DNA of 64,000 nt, from positions 3,410,001 through 3,474,000 of the forward strand of contig JACKHI010000001.1 of assembly GCA_020639075.1 (NCBI GenBank), read 5' to 3'. Shown here piece after piece: positions 8,420-17,330 of the stretch (position 1 is its first letter; every line of letters begins with the position of its first letter). Below the pieces are notes generated by a model. That model had not been told where the DNA came from and ran no database searches. It saw only the letters and a program-made list of their open reading frames with translations. A program made the translations under genes and the position numbers. Origin of the DNA: Phycisphaerales bacterium. Lineage in GTDB: Bacteria > Planctomycetota > Phycisphaerae > UBA1845 > UTPLA1.

Positions 8420-8893
8420 ATGGCGATTGACTGGCCATCGACACAAGCGGAAGTCTTCCGAGAGAACCCATTGGGGATTCTGAACGCCAAGACGTGGTCG
8501 CACTACCACAGCTACGGCGGATGGGGCCGATTCTTCGAAGGACTGCGCGTCGGCAAGTTGCTCGCGACGCAATGCACGAATCAGCAGTGCGGCGAGCATC
8601 GCCTGTGGTTGCCGCCGCGATGCGAGTGCCCCGACTGCTGGCACGAGATGGCCTGGCGCGAGGCGCCGACGACCGGGCGGATATTCACGTGGAGCACTGT
8701 GCTGTACCCGGGCGAGTTGTTCCGACTCCCGCCGGAGACGTCGTTGATCAGCGTCGAGATCGACGGCGTCTGCACGAAATTGATGAGCTATCTGAAGGAC
8801 GGCAAACCGGAGATCGGTATGCCGATCAAGGCGGTGTTCAACACGAAAAAACCGACAAACACGATTCTGGATCTGGCATGGGTGCCGGCATGA
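8420..8893 (+). CDS. DUF35 zinc-ribbon/OB-fold acyl-CoA partner protein
   Basis: This 157-residue protein is the classic companion of SCP2-type thiolases and thiolase-like lyases. An N-terminal helical arm (about 1-48) is followed by a rubredoxin-like zinc knuckle with Cys pairs in CTNQQC and CECPDC. A DUF35 OB-fold follows (TGRIFTWSTVLYP ... LISVEIDGVCTKLMSYL ... GMPIKAVF). In characterised complexes this domain positions the CoA thioester for the thiolase subunit. It starts 59 bases after the thiolase-like gene and is almost certainly its subunit. Confidence 0.85.
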   Translation: MAIDWPSTQAEVFRENPLGILNAKTWSHYHSYGGWGRFFEGLRVGKLLATQCTNQQCGEHRLWLPPRCECPDCWHEMAWREAPTTGRIFTWSTVLYPGELFRLPPETSLISVEIDGVCTKLMSYLKDGKPEIGMPIKAVFNTKKPTNTILDLAWVPA

Positions 8894-8919
8894 TTGTTCG
8901 GCAATGAAGCGGTGAAACC

Positions 8920-9243
8920 ATGAACGTCGACTTTCCGGATTTTGTCAGGGCGCTGCCGAAGGTCGCGATGCCGATCGAAGGTCTCCACGGCTGGGTCCTG
9001 AAGGGAGAGCAGGCGGCTGTCATGTTCATGGAGGCGGACGCGGATGTCGTCGTACCCGCCCATCGACACGGCGCGCAATGGGGCTGCGTCATCGACGGAA
9101 CGATGACGCTCACGATGCTCGGCGAGACGCGCAGCTACCAGCGCGGCGAGTCGCACACGATTCCCGCCGGCGTCGAACATGAAGCGAAACTTCGCAAAGG
9201 ATGGAAAGGCTTCTACGTCTTCCCGCGCGCGACGACGGAGTGA
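8920..9243 (+). CDS. Small cupin-domain protein
   Basis: This 107-residue protein is a single cupin barrel. The first cupin motif appears as VPAHRHGAQWGCVIDG, supplying two His and one Gln in place of the usual Glu. The second appears as SYQRGESHTIPAGVEHEAK, giving the downstream His. A metal centre is therefore plausible. It is the third gene of the thiolase-like/DUF35 cassette (26-base gap), so it may act on, or sense, a small molecule of the same pathway. No substrate can be deduced. Confidence 0.8.
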   Translation: MNVDFPDFVRALPKVAMPIEGLHGWVLKGEQAAVMFMEADADVVVPAHRHGAQWGCVIDGTMTLTMLGETRSYQRGESHTIPAGVEHEAKLRKGWKGFYVFPRATTE

Positions 9244-9279
9244 CAGCCGATTTCGACATGATGCCGCCATCCTGATCGA

Positions 9280-9912
9280 TCAGGCGCCGGACGCCGGCGA
9301 AGTCGACGAAGAAATCTTCGCAAAGAGTTCCATCGCCTTGGCTTCATCCCTGGGAACGTCTTCACCCATCGCGTACGAGGTGGCCACAAGCTTGATGACG
9401 TTCGCGTCGCCGCAACGCGCCGCCATGTCGAACCACTCGATCGCGTTCATCGGGTCCTTCGGAACGCCATACCCCCTGGCGTTGCAGATGCCGACGTTGA
9501 TCATTCCCATTGGATGACCGGCGTTGGCCGCCTTCAACAGGTAGTCGTAGCCCCGCCGGGGATCTTTCGGAACGCCGAGCCCGTCTATGTAGTAAGCGCC
9601 GAGCGTGATCATGGCGAGTGCTGAGCCGGCGTCGGCGGCGCGAACGTACCACTCGTTCGCCCGGACTTCGTCCTTTTCAACGCCGACGCCGTTTCGGGCA
9701 CAAAGGGCGAGTTGGTACATCGCGTCGGCGTGCCCCGCATCAGCGGCCCGTTCGAACCAGGCGATCGCCTGCTTCGGGTCGGCCGCTTCGGGCGCGTCGG
9801 CCAGATAGAACTGACCGAGCCGATGCATGGCCGCAGCATCGCCTTCGGCCGCGAGCGTGAGCAGTTCCTTGTCCGGCTTCGGCCCACTCCGGAGCCACTT
9901 GAATAGCGCCAT
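9280..9912 (-). CDS. Sel1-like repeat protein
   Basis: This 210-residue solenoid has four to five Sel1 (TPR-like) repeats, seen as AMHRLGQFYLADA, AMYQLALCARNGVGVEKD, AMITLGAYYIDGLGVPKD, GMINVGICNARGYGVPKD and a diverged last copy. An upstream start at 9942 is in frame, but ATG 9912 (MALFKWLRSG) has a good GGGGCG ribosome site just upstream and is preferred. No signal peptide is seen. Such proteins usually mediate protein-protein contacts; partners are unknown. It converges with the cupin gene and lies downstream of fxsA on the same strand. Confidence 0.85.
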   Translation of the reverse strand: MALFKWLRSGPKPDKELLTLAAEGDAAAMHRLGQFYLADAPEAADPKQAIAWFERAADAGHADAMYQLALCARNGVGVEKDEVRANEWYVRAADAGSALAMITLGAYYIDGLGVPKDPRRGYDYLLKAANAGHPMGMINVGICNARGYGVPKDPMNAIEWFDMAARCGDANVIKLVATSYAMGEDVPRDEAKAMELFAKISSSTSPASGA

Positions 9913-9993
9913 GTACGGACGCCCCTTTAGGTGGTTTCGCACTCAGGCACACTGCCCGAAACGCATTGCAACATCCTGTCTACCATAAGCTTA

Positions 9994-10527
9994 CTATGCG
10001 TCTCGCGAGCTCGGCGCGTCCATCGCTTCATTCTTCACGTACTTCATGCCGCCGCCCGGAATCGGGCCTGTCACGTCGTCGTCAAAGCCGTCATCGAAAC
10101 CAACGGACTGTACGTGCATGAATGGTGAATGGGAACTGACCGGCCCTGCGTGCATGGTTGTGATGTGGATCCGTGAAGCGAAATATGCCGTCACGGCTTT
10201 CAGAAAAATGCGGCGTATCGGCGGCACGAGCAAGAGGAGTCCGAACGCGTCGGTAATGAACCCCGGCGTAATGAGCACAGCCGCCGCGAGCAGGATGAGA
10301 ACGCCTTCTCCCAGTTGGGTCGTCGGCATGCGCCCTTCGGCGAGTTCCTGTTGGATTCGGGCGATCGTAGAGATGCCCTGCCGCTTGGCGATGGCGGCGC
10401 CGACGACGCCGGTCAGGATGACGCAGGCGAGCGTGGGGACGAACGTGAGCCATTCACCGATGCGGAACAGGAGCCAGAGGTCCACAAGCGGGAGGCCTAT
10501 GAACAAGATTACGAGCAGGGGAAGCAC
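9994..10527 (-). CDS. fxsA: FxsA family membrane protein
   Basis: This 177-residue FxsA-like protein starts at a GTG with GGAG eight bases upstream. Three to four membrane helices occupy the first ~110 residues (LPLLVILFIGLPLVDLWLLF, FVPTLACVILTGVVGAAIA, GVLILLAAAVLITPGFITDA). The family pattern of G.....L.P.PGF.TD..G..LL.PP.R is intact. The remaining ~65 residues form an acidic, Gly-rich cytoplasmic tail. In E. coli FxsA suppresses F-plasmid exclusion of phage T7; its normal role is unclear. It is divergent from bamA across a 452-bp region containing three inverted repeats. Confidence 0.9.
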   Translation of the reverse strand: MLPLLVILFIGLPLVDLWLLFRIGEWLTFVPTLACVILTGVVGAAIAKRQGISTIARIQQELAEGRMPTTQLGEGVLILLAAAVLITPGFITDAFGLLLLVPPIRRIFLKAVTAYFASRIHITTMHAGPVSSHSPFMHVQSVGFDDGFDDDVTGPIPGGGMKYVKNEAMDAPSSRDA

Positions 10528-10679
10528 GCGGTCGTCTCCGGAAGGGTGGACAGAGGTTTTTCGATCATCACGACGCTGCTCGATTCGGGCTGTCCACGAC
10601 GTCGAGGACGCGCTGCCGTCGCTCTGCTTCGCACGAAAATCGCGCCGTTAAGGTGCACAAGGGGATTCTTGAAGCGCAA

Positions 10680-10703
10680 CCTAATTAATTCAACGCAATT
10701 AGG
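10680..10703. promoter_or_regulatory. Inverted repeat CCTAATT-N10-AATTAGG
   Basis: This AT-rich dyad stands out in the otherwise GC-rich divergent region between fxsA (start 10527) and bamA (start 10980). The half-sites are perfect 7-mers ten bases apart. It lies about 150 bases upstream of fxsA and could be an operator or part of a promoter. The whole 10528-10979 gap has no other gene. Confidence 0.35.
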
Positions 10704-10791
10704 CACAAATCCGCACGATCGCAGTATTGGCGGTCTACGTCAATTCACAAGGCTGCGATCACGCTCTTGGTTGGCAATCGTCGATATCAAT

Positions 10792-10844
10792 ATTGCAAAC
10801 GCGGTTTGCAATCGAGCGGAGAGCGATGCGCAAGTTTTGCGCAT
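10792..10844. promoter_or_regulatory. Two adjacent operator-like dyads upstream of bamA
   Basis: The first dyad is ATTGCAAAC-gcg-GTTTGCAAT (10792-10812, perfect 9-3-9). The second is ATGCGCAA-gtt-TTGCGCAT (10826-10844, perfect 8-3-8). They share an AT-TGC-type core and their centres are 33 bases apart, about three helical turns, so one regulator could bind both on the same DNA face. They sit about 140-190 bases upstream of the bamA start. Confidence 0.45.
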
Positions 10845-10979
10845 GCCCTGCAAAAAGTCGTCCGGCAGGCCTGAGAATCGCGTTTCTTCGCTTGGCTCGA
10901 CCAATGCCGGTCGGTATAGTCCCCGACGAGCGCCCCATAATAGTGTCATTGCGGGCGTTCGGGCGAGAAAACGGCGGCC

Positions 10980-13370
10980 GTGCCGCCCGAGGGAAGTGCG
11001 ATTCATATCACGCCGTTCAAACGACTCGTTGCCGTCTCTCTCATGGTCGCCGGCGGTCTCGGATCCGCGATGGGCCTTCTGCAGAGCGAGCCATCCCCGC
11101 CGCCGCCGATCCGAGCCAATTTCGACCCTCAAGGTCGAACAATCAACCGAATCGAGTTTGACGGCCTGCGTACCGTCGACGCCGCCGGGCTGCGCGACAG
11201 TATTGGAATCAAGGTTGGTGACGCCTGGGATCGCGACAAGGTCACGGCAGCGTGCCGCATGCTGGCGGAGACGCAGAAGTTCGAGGGTATTCCGTTCGCG
11301 GAAGCGCGCACGATCGGTCTTGAACTGGCATTGGTGTTTGTTGTGCATGAGCGACCTTACATCGTTTCGGTCGACTTCATCGGCAACGAACAATTCGACG
11401 ACGGCGATTTGCTCAAGGAATTGCCGATCGGCGTCGGTTCGACGGTCAGCGAGTTTCTCATTCGACAGTCGCAGCAGCTGATTCAGCAGAAGTATCGGGA
11501 AGCCGGCTACGGCTACGCGTCTGTCGACGTCGACGCGGATGCGTTGGCGAACGAGCAGCGTGTGCTGTTCCGGATTTCCGAAGGGCCTCGCGTGAAGGTG
11601 AAAGAAATCGTCTTTGAGGGCAATCGCGAATTCGGCGACAAGCGGTTACAGGCGTTGATCGAAACCCAGACGTCGGCATGGCTCTTCCGCACTGGCGCGT
11701 TCGACGATGACACTGCGAAGCGCGACGCCGCGGCAATCAAGTCGTTCTACGTCGATCGAGGGTTCCTGAATGCGCAGGTAGGCTATCGTGTGGACTTGAA
11801 AGAGGGCGAACAGTCGGACCTGATCGTCGTGTTCCAGATCGAGGAGGGCGTTCGCCACGCCATCAAGTCCATCTCGTTCGAGGGAAACGAGGCGTTCGAC
11901 ACGGACTCGCTGCGAGCGATGATCGAGTCGCAGGAAGACACGTTCTTCGACGGCGACACACTCAAGCGCGATCGCGAAAAGATCCTCACGGAGTACGGCC
12001 GGCAAGGATACATCTACGCAACGATCACGACGTCGCAGCTGTTCGCCGACGAGCCGGGGTTCGTGCATGTTACGTTCACGATCAACGAGGATGCGTCGTA
12101 CGACGTCGGCCGCGTCGTCATTCGCGGCAATCGCGAGACAAAAGACAAAGTCATTCGCCGCGAGCTGCGAATTCTGCCTGAATCCGTCTACGACTCGGAA
12201 GCCGCGAAGAAGAGCGAACAGCGCCTGGTCGAGACGCAGTTGTTCAACGATGTGAAGATCACTCCGCAGGGCAACGAGCCGGGCGTGCGAGATGCCCTGG
12301 TGACTGTCGAAGAGGCGGACACGACGCGAATCCTCTTCGGCGTCGGCGTGACGACGAACAGCGGTATCGTCGGAACGATCTCCATCGAGAATCGAAACTT
12401 CGATCTGTTTGACACGCCGCGGACGGCGAAGGAGTTCTTCAAGGGCCGATCGTTCCATGGAGCTGGGCAAACGGTCAGACTCCAGCTCGAACCGGGTACG
12501 GAATTCACGCGCGGTCGTCTCGAATTTCGCGAGCCGTACCTGTTCGACAAGCCGCTCGGTTTCGGCATGGCGATCTACGGTTTTGAGCGCGGCCGACCGG
12601 AGTATGACGAGCAGCGCGTCGGGTTCAACGTGAGCCTGGACAAACGATTCGAGGAAGGTCCGCTGGAAGGTTGGGCCGGCGAACTTGCATTGCGGGTCGA
12701 GAACGTCGACATCGGCGGCACGGACTGGCTGACGGCCCAGGAGATTCTGGACGATCGAGGCAGCAATCTGTTGACGACGGCCAAGGCGACGATCGTCCGC
12801 GACAAGACGGACAGCCGCTGGCTGCCATCGACGGGCGATCGCTTGAAGATTGCGTTGGAGCAAGCCGGTGCGCTGGGCGGCGATCATGATTTCACGCGCG
12901 TCACAGGCGAGTACGATCGCTACTGGACGCTGAAGACGGATACATTCGGACGCAAACACATCCTTCAGGTCGGCGCCTCGGCCGGGAACATCTTCGGCGA
13001 CGCGCCTGTGTTCGAGAAATTCTATGCGGGCGGCATCGGATCGATCCGCGGATTCGAGTACCGCGGCGTTTCGCCGCGTGCGGGCTTCCACGACGATCGC
13101 GTCGGCGGCGACTTCATGCTGCTGACCAATGCACAATACTCATTCCCGCTTGCTGGCGAAAACGTACGCGGCGTCACGTTCCTCGACATGGGAACGGTCG
13201 AAGACGACTTTGGGATCAGCGACTGGCGCGCGTCGATCGGCGTGGGTTTGCGAATCTACGTGAAGTACTTCGGACCAATTCCGCTGTCCTTCGATCTGGC
13301 GCTACCGATCTCGAGCAACGATCTCGACGACGAACAGGTGTTCAGCTTCGCATTCGGCGCAACGTTCTAG
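10980..13370 (+). CDS. bamA: Outer membrane protein assembly factor BamA (Omp85 family)
   Basis: This 796-residue outer-membrane insertase has a GTG start followed by a basic and hydrophobic leader (FKRLVAVSLMVAGGLGSAMG), consistent with Sec export. About five POTRA domains fill residues 55-450; each shows the pattern of a strand, a helix (for example FIRQ..QLIQQKYREAGYGYASV) and a GNREF- or GNEAF-type hairpin. The C-terminal half is a beta barrel. The conserved lid-loop motif appears as GGIGSIRGFEYRG, and the last residue is Phe, as expected of a barrel end signal. It folds other outer-membrane proteins, so the cell has a true outer membrane. It stands alone, without skp or lpx neighbours. 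Confidence 0.94.
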   Translation: MPPEGSAIHITPFKRLVAVSLMVAGGLGSAMGLLQSEPSPPPPIRANFDPQGRTINRIEFDGLRTVDAAGLRDSIGIKVGDAWDRDKVTAACRMLAETQKFEGIPFAEARTIGLELALVFVVHERPYIVSVDFIGNEQFDDGDLLKELPIGVGSTVSEFLIRQSQQLIQQKYREAGYGYASVDVDADALANEQRVLFRISEGPRVKVKEIVFEGNREFGDKRLQALIETQTSAWLFRTGAFDDDTAKRDAAAIKSFYVDRGFLNAQVGYRVDLKEGEQSDLIVVFQIEEGVRHAIKSISFEGNEAFDTDSLRAMIESQEDTFFDGDTLKRDREKILTEYGRQGYIYATITTSQLFADEPGFVHVTFTINEDASYDVGRVVIRGNRETKDKVIRRELRILPESVYDSEAAKKSEQRLVETQLFNDVKITPQGNEPGVRDALVTVEEADTTRILFGVGVTTNSGIVGTISIENRNFDLFDTPRTAKEFFKGRSFHGAGQTVRLQLEPGTEFTRGRLEFREPYLFDKPLGFGMAIYGFERGRPEYDEQRVGFNVSLDKRFEEGPLEGWAGELALRVENVDIGGTDWLTAQEILDDRGSNLLTTAKATIVRDKTDSRWLPSTGDRLKIALEQAGALGGDHDFTRVTGEYDRYWTLKTDTFGRKHILQVGASAGNIFGDAPVFEKFYAGGIGSIRGFEYRGVSPRAGFHDDRVGGDFMLLTNAQYSFPLAGENVRGVTFLDMGTVEDDFGISDWRASIGVGLRIYVKYFGPIPLSFDLALPISSNDLDDEQVFSFAFGATF

Positions 13371-13378
13371 TTCGAGCG

Positions 13379-13410
13379 GCTCGCGGCAGGACATCTTCCT
13401 GTCGTCGAGC
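13379..13410 (+). terminator. Hairpin after bamA, possible terminator
   Basis: GCTCG pairs with CGAGC and CAGGA pairs with TCCTG across a short loop, nine bases after the bamA stop. There is no T-run, so termination would be weak or Rho-aided. Confidence 0.35.
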
Positions 13411-13468
13411 GACAATCGAGACGTTTCTGGCGGGACGATGCCTGGGGGATCAGGTCAGTACCTTCGAT

Positions 13469-14221
13469 ATGGCGATCGGTGTCACCAGATTCAGTTCGCT
13501 GGATGCGCGACGAGCTCGCTGCGAAATGCTCGAGAAGCGCCTATACCACGATCGCGGCTGGATTCACCCGTACGCGCAGCTGCGGCGCCAGGTTGTCGAC
13601 CGACTTAATGCGTCGGCGAGGATCCTCGAAATCGGTTGCGGTCGTGATTTCGCAGAGGCGAAGCAGTACCTCACGAAGACGCCGCACGCCATCGGACTCG
13701 ATCCCGCGATTGCGGCGGGCGATCGCCGACAAGGGGCGCGGGTTCGCGGATTCGGCGATCGGCTACCCTTTGCCGACGCATCGTTCGACGTCATCGTATG
13801 TCGATCCGTGATCGAGCACCTGATGGATCCATTGGCGTTCTTCGCCGAGTCGGCGCGCGTACTCAAACAGGGCGGCGCGATGTTCTGTTTGACGCCGAAT
13901 CGCTGGGACTACGCCTCGATCGTCGCAGGAATGGTGCCGAATCGTTGGCACGGGCGCATCGTCCGGTTTGCAGAGGGTCGCGATGAGGCCGACACGTTTC
14001 CAACGTATTATCGCGCAAACAGCGAACGAGCGTTGAGGCGAATTGCGAAGATGACCGGACTCGCAATCCGGCAGCTCGAACATCTCAATCACAGTCCTTC
14101 ATACCTGACGTTCAGCCCATTGCTCTACCGCGTGGGGGCGGCGTATGACCGGGCGATTTCGGCGACGCCGAAGTTGGCGTCGTTGCGAGCATGGTTATTT
14201 GCTGAGTTCGGAAAGGCATAG
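13469..14221 (+). CDS. Class I SAM-dependent methyltransferase
   Basis: This 250-residue soluble methyltransferase belongs to the Methyltransf_11/UbiE-like fold. Motif I is ILEIGCGRD (about 51-59), the acidic loop is GLDPAI, motif II/III appears as DRLPFADASFDVIVCRSVIEHL, and LKQGGAMFCLTPN matches post-motif III. The acceptor could be a lipid, quinone or small molecule; the C-terminal half is not diagnostic. The start may be ATG 13469 or the internal ATG 13526, since the ribosome site is poor at both. Confidence 0.85.
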   Translation: MAIGVTRFSSLDARRARCEMLEKRLYHDRGWIHPYAQLRRQVVDRLNASARILEIGCGRDFAEAKQYLTKTPHAIGLDPAIAAGDRRQGARVRGFGDRLPFADASFDVIVCRSVIEHLMDPLAFFAESARVLKQGGAMFCLTPNRWDYASIVAGMVPNRWHGRIVRFAEGRDEADTFPTYYRANSERALRRIAKMTGLAIRQLEHLNHSPSYLTFSPLLYRVGAAYDRAISATPKLASLRAWLFAEFGKA

Positions 14222-14322
14222 GCGATCAATCGTATCGCACCGATGGGAGCGAGACTTCATCCTGGCAACGACTGGCCGGGCTCGGACATTGGGCGGTAAG
14301 GGCCTGGCGACAATGATGTCGA

Positions 14323-16263
14323 TCAGGCGCGAATGGGGATGTGGACGGAGACAGTGGTCCCGACGCCGACTTCGCTCTCGAGCTCGACAGTCGCATTCAT
14401 GGCGGCGACGGCGTGGCGGACGATTGACAGCCCCAGACCGGTACCGCGTTTAACGCCGACGAGCGTGTTCGTGTCGGATCGAGCCGCCTCGACCTGATAG
14501 AACCGTTCAAACACGCGATCGAGTTCGGCTTTTGGGATGCCGCAGCCCTCATCGCGCACCGCCACGACGATGGCATCCGCGTTGCGCTCACAGTTCACGC
14601 TGACGCGACCGCCGGCTTCGGTGAACTTGATCGCATTCGAAACGAGATTGTCCAGGACGAGGCGAAGCAATCGGCCGTTGGTGCGAATCGTCTCGCAGGA
14701 CTCCGGACAGGTCCCCTCCCATCGCAGGCCCTTACACTTGATCGAGTGCGCGAATCTGCCGTAGACCTCGTCGACGAGTTCGACGAGGTTGATTCGTTCA
14801 CTGGGAAAGGACGTGCCCGACGACTCCAGCCGGGACAGATCGAGCAAATCGCCGACGAGTTCTTCCAGTCGCCCCGTGTGGCGTTCGATCACTTCCATGA
14901 AGTGATGCGCCGATTCGGAATCGCTGACGAGATCCAGATGCTGGAGCGTTTCGACGGATGCCCGGATTGTCGACAGCGGGGTTCGCAGCTCGTGCGAGGC
15001 GTTGGCAACGAAATCGGTCTTCATGCGAATCGTCCGAGTCAACTCCGTGACATCGGTCAGCACGACGAGTCGCCCGGTCGATCCTACGCCACCATTGGCT
15101 GTCGTATCGCTCAGGTCGATATCCGACGCCCGGGCGAGCAGGTGCACGGTTCCGCCGCTGCGATCGACATGCAGGGGCAGCTCGCGAACGACGCCCTGGG
15201 CCGCCTCATCGAGCGTGCTTTCGTCGGCGGATCCGCCGCGCACGAGCAGGCCTCGCAATTCCGTATTGGCGATACAGTCATCGACGCGCCGGCCGATGAA
15301 CTGCTGGATGTTCAGCATGCCGGACTTCGACAGATCGCTCTTCAGCGTCGGCGCCTTCTGCGGCGCATCAAAGTCCGACGGCCTGAGAAGCCGGCACGCC
15401 GCCTGGTTGATCAGAACGATCCTGCCATCCGGACCGGCGATGATCACGCCTTCGCTGAGCGTTTGTATGAAGTGTTCGAGATGGTGACGCTGCTGATCGA
15501 TCGTATGCAATTGCGTGGCAAGGCTCTCGCGCATCTGGTTCAGCGACTTCGCCATCTGCGCAATCTCGTCGGATCCGCGGACGGTCGTTCTCGCGGACAG
15601 ATCGCCCTCTGACAGGCTGCGCGCGGCCTCGGTAATTCTGCGAATCGGCATGCTCCAGACGTACGCGAGGCCCAATGCGCTCAGTAGCGCGGCGACAAGG
15701 CCGAGCCCTGCGATGCGCCAGATCAGATCGCGCGTCGTTCCTGTCTGTTCGGCGATACGAAAGACAGGCATCGATACGCGTACGACACCCAATGGCCGCG
15801 GCTTGCCGCCTTCCGCGGTCTCATCGTCAACGCGCAAGGCAACGTACATGAGTTCGCGTTTCACAGTGGCGGACCATCGGCGACTCAGGCCGTAGCCCGT
15901 CTTCATCGCCTGAATGACTTCGGGGCGATTGGCGTGCGACTCCATTTCGCTGGCAGTGGCGTCCGAATCGGCCCACACAGTGCCGTCCGCAGCGATCATG
16001 GTGATGCGGCCGTACACGGCATCCATGCCGCCTAAGTCACTGGCGAGCGCCTGCAGTGCGGCGCGGCGCTCGAAGCTGAACGTATTTTTCTGCTGGATCC
16101 GATCGCGGATGTGTTCCGCCGTCTGTTTCAACTGCTCGCCGATATCCTGAATGTGGGCGCGCTCGATCGAACCGACGATCACCCAGATGGAGACGCCGAG
16201 GATGACGGCCATCAGCACCGCGTTGCCGGCGAATAATTTCCAGAAGAAACGACCGGGTCGCAT
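14323..16263 (-). CDS. phoR: PhoR-like membrane sensor histidine kinase
   Basis: This 646-residue kinase has an N-terminal membrane helix (about 12-32), a periplasmic sensor domain of about 145 residues, a second helix (about 180-204), HAMP (205-255), a PAS-like domain beginning at EGVIIAGPDGRIVLIN (about 271), HisKA with His424 in NASHELRTPLSTIR, and HATPase_c with N box (DNLVSNAIKF) and G boxes (RDEGCGIP, GTGLGLSI). It is downstream of, and oriented with, a PhoB-type regulator, with 258 bases between them. The architecture matches PhoR, which senses phosphate through the Pst/PhoU system, but no pst or phoU gene is nearby. The symbol is therefore provisional and another envelope signal is possible. 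Confidence 0.85.
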   Translation of the reverse strand: MRPGRFFWKLFAGNAVLMAVILGVSIWVIVGSIERAHIQDIGEQLKQTAEHIRDRIQQKNTFSFERRAALQALASDLGGMDAVYGRITMIAADGTVWADSDATASEMESHANRPEVIQAMKTGYGLSRRWSATVKRELMYVALRVDDETAEGGKPRPLGVVRVSMPVFRIAEQTGTTRDLIWRIAGLGLVAALLSALGLAYVWSMPIRRITEAARSLSEGDLSARTTVRGSDEIAQMAKSLNQMRESLATQLHTIDQQRHHLEHFIQTLSEGVIIAGPDGRIVLINQAACRLLRPSDFDAPQKAPTLKSDLSKSGMLNIQQFIGRRVDDCIANTELRGLLVRGGSADESTLDEAAQGVVRELPLHVDRSGGTVHLLARASDIDLSDTTANGGVGSTGRLVVLTDVTELTRTIRMKTDFVANASHELRTPLSTIRASVETLQHLDLVSDSESAHHFMEVIERHTGRLEELVGDLLDLSRLESSGTSFPSERINLVELVDEVYGRFAHSIKCKGLRWEGTCPESCETIRTNGRLLRLVLDNLVSNAIKFTEAGGRVSVNCERNADAIVVAVRDEGCGIPKAELDRVFERFYQVEAARSDTNTLVGVKRGTGLGLSIVRHAVAAMNATVELESEVGVGTTVSVHIPIRA

Positions 16264-16521
16264 GTCGTCAAGAACCCTGAGATACCTGAAACAGGATCGA
16301 ACGGAACGGGTCGACCCACGAAGTTACAATCGGCCTGTCGAGAAATCGGTCCATTCGCAATCGAAACAGACCTATCGCATTCTAATCCGCGGTCATATGC
16401 CCACGCCAAGCCGACAGGTCTTCTCTTGCGACTTTGGACAAGCCGCCGGCGATATCAGCACGCTTACGTGCTCAGCTAATCCGTTGCGATAGACGATCGC
16501 CAAAATCGGACCGGACGAATG

Positions 16522-17244
16522 TCATTCCTCGTCCTGGGGCCGACGGAAGCTATATCCGACGCCGCGGACGGTCTGGATCCAGCCGGCGGGGCTTGTGTCG
16601 GGTTGATCGAGACCAACTTTCTTGCGGAGCGACGTGATGTGCACGTCAATGGTTCGATCGAGCACGACGGCACTTTTTCCGAGGACGCGATCAATGAGGG
16701 CGCTGCGATCGAGCACGCGTCCGCTGGCTTCCATGAGGACGCCGAGGAGGCGGAATTCCGTCGCCGTGACGCCGATCAGCTGGCCGTTGACCTTGAGTTC
16801 GTGTCGCGTGCGATCGAGTTCGAACGGTCCTTCACGCAGGACTTCGACAGTCGCCACGGGGCTGTCGCCGCGCCGCAGCATCGCACTGATTCGCGCGAGC
16901 AGCACTTTCATCGAGAACGGCTTCGTCACGTAGTCGTCGGCGCCGAGAGCGAATCCGACGAGTTCGTCTGACTCCTCCGCCTTGGCCGTCAGCATGAGAA
17001 TGGGAATCTGCGAGGTACTGGAGTCCTTGCGCATCGCGGACGCGACTTCATCGCCCGACGTATGCGGCAGCATGCGATCGAGCACGACGAGATCGGGCGG
17101 GTTCTTTCGAATCTGCTCGAGCGCCATGTCCCCCGTCGACGCATATCGCGTGGAATAGGATTCTCGCTGGAGATTAAAGCAGATCAACTCCGCAAGGTCC
17201 TGTTCATCTTCGACCACCAAAATGGTTTTTCCGCCGCTGCTCAT
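16522..17244 (-). CDS. phoB: PhoB-like OmpR-family response regulator
   Basis: This 240-residue regulator has a receiver domain with acidic pocket EDE, phospho-acceptor Asp in LVVLDRMLP, Thr in LMLTAKAEE and Lys in DYVTKPFS. The winged-helix effector domain has the typical T.TEFRLL.VLM and R.ALIDRVLG..AVVLDRTIDVHI..LRKK followed by the wing RGVGYSFR. It starts at an ATG with TTGGAG upstream. It precedes the PhoR-like kinase on the same strand and should be its partner. PhoB-like is a family-level call; no Pho box was located. Confidence 0.9.
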   Translation of the reverse strand: MSSGGKTILVVEDEQDLAELICFNLQRESYSTRYASTGDMALEQIRKNPPDLVVLDRMLPHTSGDEVASAMRKDSSTSQIPILMLTAKAEESDELVGFALGADDYVTKPFSMKVLLARISAMLRRGDSPVATVEVLREGPFELDRTRHELKVNGQLIGVTATEFRLLGVLMEASGRVLDRSALIDRVLGKSAVVLDRTIDVHITSLRKKVGLDQPDTSPAGWIQTVRGVGYSFRRPQDEE

Positions 17245-17330
17245 TCACGGGCTCCAAAGTCGTTGCCTTTCCTTGCGGGTATGATATCAGAAGCCGGGGG
17301 CATCCCCGTGGGCGGATTGTTTAATTCAGG

